Source: Planctomycetota bacterium
GTDB lineage: Bacteria > Planctomycetota > Planctomycetia > Isosphaerales > Isosphaeraceae
Assembly (NCBI GenBank): GCA_021791715.1
Contig: JAJYWB010000001.1
Coordinates: 62,001 to 126,000 of the forward strand
Direction: 5' to 3'
Length of the DNA: 64,000 bases
Shown here: positions 20,407 through 28,314 of the stretch, piece after piece
How positions within the stretch are numbered: position 1 is the stretch's first letter
How the letters are laid out: each line of letters opens with the position of its first letter
Program-made: the position numbers and the translations under genes
The notes under the pieces: generated by a model
Told to the model about the DNA's origin: nothing
The model's database searches: none
What the model saw: the letters and a program-made list of their open reading frames with translations, nothing else

Positions 20407-21675
20407 TTATCTTCCGGCTTTCTGGGCGAGGCCTTCGAAACACGCGGATTCGGCTTGAACGCCGCGAGCGTCGAAGACCGATTCGATCGTCCGATAATGT
20501 CGCGCCGAGTCGAGGATCTCGTCGGCGACGAGCAACGCGGTCAAGCCGGCTCCAAATCGTTCGCGAGCGTGTCGAAGGCTTGCGACGGTCGGTTCGGGGC
20601 GATCGAGACCGAGACGTCCCATGAGAATGAGCGCTTTAAGAACGAGCATGTCGGCGTAACGACCGCCGTCGATCCCCTCCTTTTCGACGAGTCGACTTCT
20701 GAGATCCCACAACGCCGCGCCCCAGATCGTTCCGTTGGCGTGCGGGTCGGCCGTCGGCGCGGGGTCGAAATCGTTCATCGTTTTCTTGGAAACAAGACTT
20801 CGGCGATGCGTCTCGATCGCGTCGTGGCGACGATGCAACGCCCAGATGTGGGGCGTTCTCAGCATCACCGCGGTGAAGTAATCGCATGTACCTTCATCCA
20901 TGGCCGTCTTGCGATTGTTTTTTCGATCGGCTCGACGGAGCGAATTGCCGCGGAAATCGGCGGTGTGATTGGTGATATGATGGCCGAATTCATGGTAAAG
21001 AATGCCCGCGTTGTGCGAGGCGTTGGTGCGATATCGATCGCCCGCGGCTTCGACGAGCGCTCCGTGATCGGTTAAGAACCGTCCCGGTCCGATGTGGATC
21101 TCGCCGTCGGGATGAAGCCGATGATGTTCGTGAATGTCGTATCGACGACTCGGCAAACGATAATGCCCCCCCTCGAACGGCCGCAATATCCCTTTCCTGA
21201 TCACTCCGTCGCGACCCGTCGCGGCGTGGTGGGCGTTGATCACCGTGACGACCCGCGGCAACGGATCGGCGGCGAGATCTTCAAGTAAACCGCCCACATA
21301 CGAAGCAATCATATCAAGATGATAGTATGAGTTAACTTCACCAAAATGCGAAGCCTGGATATAGCGTTCGCGGAAATCGGTTTCCGCGAGATCGATCTTG
21401 TCGATCCGGCCGCCTCCGCGTCCGGGCTCGAAAAGAAAATCGCCGTTCGGGTCGGGAATCGCGTCTCCGATCGGAACGGCGCGCGGTTTTCCCGTAATCG
21501 GATCGGGAGCGTTCACCTCGCCCCCGTTTCGAATCAAAACATGCTTGCCGCGAAGTTTCACGATTCCGTTGGTCGGAGGATCAAGCCTGGGCAAAGCGAC
21601 GATTTCTCGAGCGACCCGACCGCCGAGAGGCCGAGCGGGGTCGGGGGTCCAAACGTAAACGCGTCCTCGGTTCAT
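20407..21675 (-). CDS. Thermolysin/fungalysin-like zincin without signal peptide
   Basis: A predicted metallopeptidase of the gluzincin type. HEFGH at 228-232 gives the two zinc histidines and the catalytic glutamate, and DEGTCDYF (260-267) supplies the third ligand E261. The WGAALWDLR segment downstream resembles the fungalysin/thermolysin fold. No signal peptide, propeptide domain or membrane segment is visible; the protein starts MNRGRVYVWTPDPARP, so a cytoplasmic location is inferred, unusual for this family. It is coupled to the P-loop gene by ATGA (21672-21675) and followed two bases later by the CapA-like gene. The substrate could be the cassette's product precursor, but none has been found. 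Confidence 0.75.
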   Translation of the reverse strand: MNRGRVYVWTPDPARPLGGRVAREIVALPRLDPPTNGIVKLRGKHVLIRNGGEVNAPDPITGKPRAVPIGDAIPDPNGDFLFEPGRGGGRIDKIDLAETDFRERYIQASHFGEVNSYYHLDMIASYVGGLLEDLAADPLPRVVTVINAHHAATGRDGVIRKGILRPFEGGHYRLPSRRYDIHEHHRLHPDGEIHIGPGRFLTDHGALVEAAGDRYRTNASHNAGILYHEFGHHITNHTADFRGNSLRRADRKNNRKTAMDEGTCDYFTAVMLRTPHIWALHRRHDAIETHRRSLVSKKTMNDFDPAPTADPHANGTIWGAALWDLRSRLVEKEGIDGGRYADMLVLKALILMGRLGLDRPEPTVASLRHARERFGAGLTALLVADEILDSARHYRTIESVFDARGVQAESACFEGLAQKAGR

Positions 21676-22760
21676 GCGACTTGAGCGACCTCCGTGACGA
21701 CGAGACGTTCGTTCGATCCCGATTCGGGATCAATCGAATTCTCGAACAAGCGATCGTTGAGCGATCCGTTTTGCAGGTCTTTCGCGGTGTGACAAGGGAC
21801 TTCGACGACCATGCGCGTTTCTTTCATCCCGAGCGGACTCATCGTCAGCAAACCCGATAGAGCGACGGGGTCGATCCCCCAACCGCGTAAGAGCGCATGT
21901 CCGGCGTAAGCCGCCAACGGCCCCTCCGCGGCGAAAACCCACCGGTCCACCCCCGCGGTGAAACGACGCGATTGCAAAAGAGCCGCGGTCTCACGCTGAA
22001 GCAGTCCGTCGGCGATCTCGACGACGACGCATTCGGCGCCCCGATCTCGAGCGTGACCGATCAATCGATCGTTAAGGTTAAGCAAATCCTCAAGTGAGCT
22101 CATGTATGTCGACGGGGCGCCGCCGTCGACGAAATCGAGCGCGACGCACGCCCCGGCGTCGCGCATGCTCCACGTGTCGCGTCCCGCGGCGGTTCCCGTG
22201 AGCTTAACTCCGGCGACGCGATCGACCCGACGCCGCAACCCTCGAATTAAACTCATTACCGTATGTGTCTTACCGGCATCCATTGAAGACCCGCACACGG
22301 CGATCACGCGCGGTCGATCCGACGTCGACGCCGGCTGTGGGACGGCGAAATCCGCGAGCGATAACGCACGGCCGTCCGAGTCGACGAATCCCCCCAGGAT
22401 CCGAAGCTTTGTCGGATCGGCCACGCTCGAATGCTTACTCCGCACCAGACCGCAAAGCCCTCCCATCGACATCAGATCGCAAAGATCGCCGTTCGATTCG
22501 GCGTATCCCTCGAACTGGCCCGTCGCGTAACGATTGCCGAAGACGACCGCGATACGATCTCCCTCGTGCAGCGTGCTCCTACGCCCGTCCACGAGTTCAA
22601 GCCCGGTGTTTTTGCCGATCTTCTCCACCTGGGCGAGGACGATCTCGCCCGGTTTGGGCTCGCCGGTTCGCGGAAAAGTAGTATGAAGGCGGGCCGACGG
22701 CACGCGTCTCAACGCGTAAGATGTCTTCCAGCCGCCTCGAAATTCGTAACCGGGATTCAT
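21672..22760 (-). CDS. P-loop enzyme of unknown function (BioD/DUF1611-like)
   Basis: A 362-residue protein with a Walker A-like loop GSSMDAGKT (157-165, K164), reminiscent of dethiobiotin synthetase, MobB and DUF1611 P-loop proteins. Conserved-looking segments follow: GVKLTGTAAGRDTW, a DGGAPSTYMSS stretch and VVVEIADGLLQRE, which resembles the Walker B/substrate region of those ligase-like folds. The first 140 residues form a separate domain, apparently beta-rich (EIVLAQVEKIGKNTGLEL, GDRIAVVFGNRY), that I do not recognise. ATG 22760 has GGGAG nine bases upstream. It is the first gene of the coupled cassette. Ligase, kinase or GTPase activity cannot be told apart from sequence alone. Confidence 0.65.
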   Translation of the reverse strand: MNPGYEFRGGWKTSYALRRVPSARLHTTFPRTGEPKPGEIVLAQVEKIGKNTGLELVDGRRSTLHEGDRIAVVFGNRYATGQFEGYAESNGDLCDLMSMGGLCGLVRSKHSSVADPTKLRILGGFVDSDGRALSLADFAVPQPASTSDRPRVIAVCGSSMDAGKTHTVMSLIRGLRRRVDRVAGVKLTGTAAGRDTWSMRDAGACVALDFVDGGAPSTYMSSLEDLLNLNDRLIGHARDRGAECVVVEIADGLLQRETAALLQSRRFTAGVDRWVFAAEGPLAAYAGHALLRGWGIDPVALSGLLTMSPLGMKETRMVVEVPCHTAKDLQNGSLNDRLFENSIDPESGSNERLVVTEVAQVA

Positions 22761-23514
22761 GGAATTATCTCCCGAGTAAATGGTTCGTTCGATTCATCGA
22801 AATAGGTTCAATTCGCTTCGCCGACTCCTCCCGCGCGGATTAATTGAGCGAGAGTCGTCGTAACGGTTTCGGTCGCGCCCTTCTCGCGAGCGGCGACGAA
22901 TCGGCTTTAAGAATCGTCAATCATTCGTGGTTCGTCCCGCACGTGACGACGGTCGGCTCGCGTCGGTCGAATCGATTCATTCAAGATCGAAACGGTACGC
23001 GCGGCGATTTCGTAGGAGTTCGAGAATTATCTCACGACCGCGAGCTCCAACTGATAAATTCTAGTAAAGAACAAGTGTATTTCATCATGTCTATACTCTT
23101 GCGGCCGGCGACGATTCGAGCGCGGGGGTGAATCGACCGAATGGAAGTCGCCCTCCATAAGCGTCGTAATCGTTTTCGCCTCTTGCGAATGAACGCCGAA
23201 GCGTTCGCCCCGAGATCGACGATTCGAATTCCCGTCCTCAAGGGAATAAGCGGACGAGAGGGGAAAAAGCGCGCGCGGATTTTTGAAAAATCGCTCGGGA
23301 GGGATTTTGATCGACGAGATCACGCGGAAACGTGTGCGTGAAATTGCTCGGGATTCGCCGGAGCGAGTTTGCGTTACAAAAAGAGGCGAGATGATGAAGA
23401 TTTTATGAAGAGATCGCGATTCGGCGCTAGATTCACGCCGATCGGCGCGAGCGGGTTAGGATAGCACGCGTAATCGAATTTGAAGAATTCGATGCGATCA
23501 ACGCGAACATAGGT
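22761..23514. other. 754-bp gap upstream of the four-gene cassette
   Basis: No convincing gene. Open frames of up to 98 codons (23027-23323 minus, 22844-23131 plus) have arginine/serine-rich shadow-type products. I searched the minus strand before 22760 for a small precursor-peptide gene with a ribosome binding site and found none that I could support. An A+T-richer patch lies near 23050-23100. Confidence 0.5.
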
Positions 23515-26055
23515 TTATGGCGGGGATGAAGGAGACGCGGGGGGCCGGGATTTTTCGAGACGATCGACGAGCGATCGCGCGTCGGCGTCGCCGAGTGCGA
23601 TCGCGCTCTCGAGATATTTTTTGGCGGCCGCGGTGTCGTGACGAGCGAGATGCGTGAGAGCCAGGTTGTAATCGATGATTCCACGCGTTTCCGGATCCGA
23701 CGCTGTTCGTCGAGCGAGTTCGAGATCGACGATCGCGTTATCAAGTCGTCCTTCGTGGAAGTGAATCACTCCCCGATTCAACGAGGCCTCGGCGAGATTC
23801 GGGTTGATTTCGAGGGCCTTTGAATAATCAAAGAATGCACGATCGGTTGCGCCGAGCGCTTCGTGGGCTTTGGCGCGGTTGTGATAACACTCGGCGGCGG
23901 GAGAAAGCGCGATGCACGCGCCGAGCGCGGTCACCGAGTCGTGGTAATGCGACTCTCGATAAGCGCAGATCCCCCAATAAAATTGAGGCCAAAATTCCCG
24001 GGGATTCAAATCGACCGATTTCTGAAACGACCGCTCGGCCGATGCGTAATCCCCCGAACGAAAATACGACCTGCCGAGATCGAAGTGTTCCCACGCGGTT
24101 TGCGGCGCCGAGGGAGGAACCTGCTCTTCGGCGGTTTCACCGAGCGAACGTCGATATTTTTGGATGTCTCGGATCAACGCGGGACTCGCGCCGAATTGAT
24201 CTCTGGCGTCGATCAGAATCCGCAACGCGTCGCGAATATTCGTGTCGGAGCCTTCGACGCGTCGCGATCGCGCCGCGACGTCGGCCCAGATCGCCGCGAA
24301 ATCCTGGAAATCGGTTCGAATCCGACGCTGCAATTCGGTCCGTAGCGGGTCGCGCGTGAGCGGGATGAAAAGCTCGCGCGTCGACCAGATCTCGGTTCCT
24401 CGACGGAGCAGCGATTGGAACTCGGCGCTCTCGGGTGTGATGAAGTCGATCCGGAATCGTAGGCGATCGACCAGGTCGTGCAGCCTCTCGGCGGCGCGCT
24501 CGCCCGCGACTCGATTTAATCTCCTTCGGATATCTTGTTTTCGCCAATCCTCCTCGGGAAGCATCGCGGTGAGTTCGAGTCCGCGTCGGAGCGCGATTTC
24601 CGCCTCGTCGTATCGATGAGCCCGGAGCTCTTTTCGACTCTCGGCGACCGCGGCGACGATCTCTCGGTTCCACTGCCGATATCGCATCACGCCCCAAACG
24701 CCCGCGGCGACCATCGCAACGACAACCGTCAGGCGAAGCAGGACCGACGCGATCCCTCCAGGTCGACGGAGCCGTTTCGTCCAACGCTCGACGATGCTCC
24801 GATTGGCGACTCCTTGTAACGATTGATCACTGATATGCCTTCTTAGGTCGCGAGCGAGCGCGCCCGCGTCGGAGTAGCGATCGTCGGGGTTCTCCGCGAG
24901 GCACTTGCGGATAATGTCGAAAAGCCCGGTCGAGACGTCGGGATTCTCACGCCGTAACGACCGGAGAACGCCGCCGCGAGCGCTCGGCGAGCATCCCGAG
25001 AGAGCCTCGTACAGCAGAACGCCAAGGCTGAAGATATCGGAGCGGCCGTCGACACCCGTCGTAATCACCGCGTCGCCGCGCTCGATCGATCGAATCGCCT
25101 CGCTCTGCTCGGGCGACATATATCCGATCGTTCCGCCCAATCGTTCGGGAGACGGAAATCCGCGGCCGAGCGGAGCGCGCGCCAGATGAAAATCGAGCAA
25201 GAGAGGACGTCCGTCTCCCGCCAAAAGGACGTTCGAAGGCTTGATATCAAGATGTACTAAATTTCGATCATGAGCATATTGAAGTGCATCGGCGAGACAG
25301 GCGCCGATCCAGCAGATCGCTCGCGTATACTTTTCGCGCCGCAGGAACGCGCGAAACGGACCGTCGACTATCGTCTCGAGACGATAAGAATGCGTGTAAC
25401 GGTCGATCGCATCGAGAATTCCTCGACCGGAACGGCGCGAGAACGGAATCCCCGACGAAGCTTCTAAAACGCGCGCGAGCGTCGTCCCACCCAGGTACGG
25501 CATCCCCAAAACGCGCAAAAATCGATCGGGAAACTCTTGCTCAAAATAGAGCGGTACTATGTGCATATGGCGTAATCGAGCCAGCGATAAATGCTCGTCG
25601 TGGCCGATCGGCGTCACCTTCAAAACGACGGGACGATCCGCGAGCGAAACCTGGCACGCGAGATACGTTCGACCCGTCGCTCCCCGACCGATTTCCATGT
25701 CGAGCCGGAAATCTCCCAGTCGGTCGCCGGCTTCCGGAAAAACGACGGTCGGCGATCCTCGCATAATGCGATCACATTCCAATAACAGCACTAATTGATC
25801 ACGATGCGCCGGGAACCGTCGGAGGATCTCTTCGGTGACCGACGATTCTCCCAGCTCGCGTCGGATACAGGCTTCTTCAAAAATCAGCCGGATCGCGTCG
25901 TCGTCGCCGAACTCGGGATGTCGCGATAAAAAATCGTCGGCTCGCGGACATTCGCCGCTCCTCCACGCCTTGACGAACTTTTCAACCGCGCGCGAAATCG
26001 CCGAAGTCGGAGTCGACTCGTCCTCGGTGAACGTTCTTGACGCAAGGGGATTCAT
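23515..26055 (-). CDS. Serine/threonine protein kinase with TPR repeats
   Basis: An 846-residue membrane-bound Hanks-type kinase. An N-terminal segment (about 15-105) of the kind seen before many planctomycete kinases precedes the kinase domain: glycine loop GRGATG (123-128), ATP-binding K146, catalytic HLDIKPSN with D270, and a DFH triplet (288-290) in place of DFG, then GTIGYMSPEQ. One transmembrane helix lies near 433-453. About five TPR-like repeats occupy residues 650-835 and would lie outside the cytoplasm if the single helix crosses once. The ATG overlaps the sigma factor's TGA (ATGA, 26052-26055), linking kinase and sigma factor in one signalling unit. Confidence 0.9.
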   Translation of the reverse strand: MNPLASRTFTEDESTPTSAISRAVEKFVKAWRSGECPRADDFLSRHPEFGDDDAIRLIFEEACIRRELGESSVTEEILRRFPAHRDQLVLLLECDRIMRGSPTVVFPEAGDRLGDFRLDMEIGRGATGRTYLACQVSLADRPVVLKVTPIGHDEHLSLARLRHMHIVPLYFEQEFPDRFLRVLGMPYLGGTTLARVLEASSGIPFSRRSGRGILDAIDRYTHSYRLETIVDGPFRAFLRREKYTRAICWIGACLADALQYAHDRNLVHLDIKPSNVLLAGDGRPLLLDFHLARAPLGRGFPSPERLGGTIGYMSPEQSEAIRSIERGDAVITTGVDGRSDIFSLGVLLYEALSGCSPSARGGVLRSLRRENPDVSTGLFDIIRKCLAENPDDRYSDAGALARDLRRHISDQSLQGVANRSIVERWTKRLRRPGGIASVLLRLTVVVAMVAAGVWGVMRYRQWNREIVAAVAESRKELRAHRYDEAEIALRRGLELTAMLPEEDWRKQDIRRRLNRVAGERAAERLHDLVDRLRFRIDFITPESAEFQSLLRRGTEIWSTRELFIPLTRDPLRTELQRRIRTDFQDFAAIWADVAARSRRVEGSDTNIRDALRILIDARDQFGASPALIRDIQKYRRSLGETAEEQVPPSAPQTAWEHFDLGRSYFRSGDYASAERSFQKSVDLNPREFWPQFYWGICAYRESHYHDSVTALGACIALSPAAECYHNRAKAHEALGATDRAFFDYSKALEINPNLAEASLNRGVIHFHEGRLDNAIVDLELARRTASDPETRGIIDYNLALTHLARHDTAAAKKYLESAIALGDADARSLVDRLEKSRPPASPSSPP

Positions 26056-26663
26056 CGCCCCGCTCCGTCCCGGCCTGAATCGACGATCACACCGTCGGAA
26101 CTCGCCGAAGCCGCGGAGTAACGTCGCGCCAATTCATACAGGATGCGCCGCACGCTCCCCTCGTTAAGGCCCGTCCGCGCCGCGATCTCGACGATCGAAA
26201 ACCCTTGTCGCTTTAGTTGAAGAAGTTGATGATGTATTGGAGGACAAAGCGTAAGCAATTGATCCCATAGTTCATCGCGTTGTGCGATCTCGCTCGCTCG
26301 CGGCTGATCCGACTTCGCCGCGTCCCCGGGTCCGCCTTCGTCGAACGGTTGTTCGCGAGCCGATCGTCCGCCGTATTTGCGACAACGATCGAGAAATCGA
26401 TTGCGCGCCAGTCGAACGAGAAACGCCTGCAAATGCGCCCGATCCTTGAACCGCCGCCCCCCCGATCGAACCCTCTCCAAAACATCCGCCCACACCGATT
26501 GGACGACGTCCATCGAATCAAATTTGGCTCGCAACGACGGTCGCAATTGGCGTCTTACCAACATTTGAAGATAAGGCCCATAAATCGCGTGGATCTCCTC
26601 CGCGGCGGTCGTGTCTCCGTTGTTGAGTCGATCGAGCAAATCGTCAAGCGGCGAATCGTTCAT
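26052..26663 (-). CDS. ECF-like sigma-70 family RNA polymerase sigma factor
   Basis: A 203-residue sigma factor with region 2 (DVVQSVWADVLERV, LVRLARNRFLDRCRK) and region 4 (GFSIVEIAARTGLNEGSVRRILYELARR) only, hence the ECF type, similar to the planctomycete groups encoded beside Ser/Thr kinases. ATG 26663 is preferred over a GTG at 26681: it has GGAGGAG close upstream and forms an ATGA overlap with the preceding surface-protein gene (26660-26663). Kinase phosphorylation of such sigma factors or their partners is a reasonable hypothesis; no anti-sigma factor gene is visible. Confidence 0.9.
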   Translation of the reverse strand: MNDSPLDDLLDRLNNGDTTAAEEIHAIYGPYLQMLVRRQLRPSLRAKFDSMDVVQSVWADVLERVRSGGRRFKDRAHLQAFLVRLARNRFLDRCRKYGGRSAREQPFDEGGPGDAAKSDQPRASEIAQRDELWDQLLTLCPPIHHQLLQLKRQGFSIVEIAARTGLNEGSVRRILYELARRYSAASASSDGVIVDSGRDGAGR

Positions 26664-27745
26664 CGCTCCTCCATATTCCACACCGACAAATCGACGGGAA
26701 AGAGCGCTTCGTTATCGACAGAACGGGCCGTTCCCCCGCTCCATCGGCTGCGCCTCCGCAATCCTTCGATGACCCCCAAAGCGACCCCGGAAGCGACCAC
26801 CGTGGGGATCCAATCCATCGGTGTTCCTGGACCCGACGCATCCGATCCCTCCATTTTTAAATCGCCGATGAGTTGATCAATCGCATCGTCGAACGAATTC
26901 AGATCGAATCGCGCGAATCTCTCCATTAATCCGGCCACCCGAGCCGAGGGAATCGGATCGTCATCCTCCAAACCCGTCGGACTTGAGCCGGCATCAGGAT
27001 TCGGAGTCGAATCGGTTCCACGGCCCCAATTCGACCAAACGCCGACCGCACCCGTCTCGGCCGAGGCCTTCGTTCGCACGATCGCCGTCCCGATCTCGTC
27101 GATTTTCAGTACGGTTGAGCGAACGCTCGACGAAGCTCCAGGCGTCATCGCGTCGAAGCCCTTGGAACCCGATACCGCGCGCGTGGCGAAACGAGGAAGC
27201 TGAACCGAGGCGTATGAGATCTCGTTGCCGCTAAGATATGACGCGAAGGTTCCGAACGCCGACGCCGACGAGCCGCTCGAACCGATCGATGATCGCTGCG
27301 CCTGAGCCAATGAAATCGACGCCTCCTCGCCGGCCTCGCTCATTCCCAGAGCGTAATCGATCTCAACGTTAGCCGACGCCGTCTCAAACGGATCGATCGC
27401 CGATGAAGGCGAAACGGCGTCGTCTTTCTTCATCGGCGACGATCGAAAACTTGAAGGCATGCTTGTCGCCTGATCCATGATGTCGATCGGCGATTGCGCC
27501 CTGCCGTCGGTGTAATCGACCGATCCCGTCGACTTGCCGATCCCTGAGACGACGCTCGACACTTGATTGGGCGATCCCATTGGTGATACGATCGTCGACG
27601 TTACGGGAGTGATGAAGAACGGAGACGTAACAAATCCGCCTCCTACTCTTCCTCCGCCGCTGAGCAAGCGGCGAAATTCCAATGGCTCCCACTCGATTTT
27701 TCGTCTCATTTGTCGGCGAACCGAATTATCGGCGTCGCGACCCAT
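26660..27745 (-). CDS. Putative surface protein with LEPR-XLL-like N-terminus
   Basis: A 361-residue protein without a catalytic domain. The N-terminus (RRKIEWEPLEFRRLLSGGG) resembles the planctomycete LEPR-XLL export-associated signature. The middle is low-complexity, rich in serine, glycine and alanine. A single hydrophobic segment near residues 308-325 (WIPTVVASGVALGVIEG) is followed by an arginine-rich stretch and a tail, similar to sorting-signal layouts. ATG 27745 has GGGAGG six bases upstream, an ideal site. Coupling to the sigma factor suggests that it is a sensor, a sigma-factor anchor or simply the first target of this regulon; the function is unknown. Confidence 0.7.
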   Translation of the reverse strand: MGRDADNSVRRQMRRKIEWEPLEFRRLLSGGGRVGGGFVTSPFFITPVTSTIVSPMGSPNQVSSVVSGIGKSTGSVDYTDGRAQSPIDIMDQATSMPSSFRSSPMKKDDAVSPSSAIDPFETASANVEIDYALGMSEAGEEASISLAQAQRSSIGSSGSSASAFGTFASYLSGNEISYASVQLPRFATRAVSGSKGFDAMTPGASSSVRSTVLKIDEIGTAIVRTKASAETGAVGVWSNWGRGTDSTPNPDAGSSPTGLEDDDPIPSARVAGLMERFARFDLNSFDDAIDQLIGDLKMEGSDASGPGTPMDWIPTVVASGVALGVIEGLRRRSRWSGGTARSVDNEALFPVDLSVWNMEER

Positions 27746-28314
27746 GCGGCGCCTCCCTAGATGAACATCGAGAAGTCAAACTCAAAACCGAAACGTCTCA
27801 ACCCAATTATGAACCGGCGCGGTCGGTTTTGCCAGACTAAGACGCTTTGCGTATAATCACTGAGAAATACTACTGCAGACGACTGATATATAAATATAAT
27901 TGCATTGTGATTCTCGCGACGGGACTCTCGATCCAATAGGGTCCAACTCCTCTTCTATTTCAATTATTCGCAGGCGCGTGCTTCATCGCGTGATCGTAAT
28001 CGACGAATAAGTTCAAAAAAACCGGAAGAACGAAAGAATCAAACCTAGATCAATCTGAACGAATCATAATTTAAGCGATTATTGAATTTCGATTGATCAC
28101 CGCATGTCCGAGAGATTCGATTCGTAATCTGAAGAACTTAATCAACTAGATGTATATATTCTTAAAACACTATTGCTTTATAGTCTGGATCAAAACGACG
28201 GCCGGAGTCTCGACTCCGAAGCGCCCAGACGCGAGAATCGTCGACGGCACGGTCGGCGCCCGATCGGCGTCACGTCGAGAATCCTGATCCCTAACCCGAT
28301 CGAGGCGGACGATT
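27746..28314. other. A+T-rich divergent intergenic region
   Basis: About 570 bp between two divergent transcription units, clearly richer in A+T than the rest of the window, especially 27850-28170. It carries a near-consensus plus-strand promoter and no supported coding sequence. Confidence 0.7.
27829..27857 (+). promoter_or_regulatory. Near-consensus sigma70 promoter
   Basis: TTGCCA (27829-27834) and a perfect TATAAT (27852-27857) are 17 bases apart. It points toward the YfhO-like gene, whose start is about 455 bases downstream, so either a long leader or a separate small RNA is transcribed. Confidence 0.6.

Noticed and set aside
23027-23323. 98-codon minus-strand frame as a possible precursor peptide for the four-gene cassette
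   Set aside because: It lacks a clear ribosome binding site, leader-core pattern or low-complexity peptide character, and similar frames occur by chance on the other strand.
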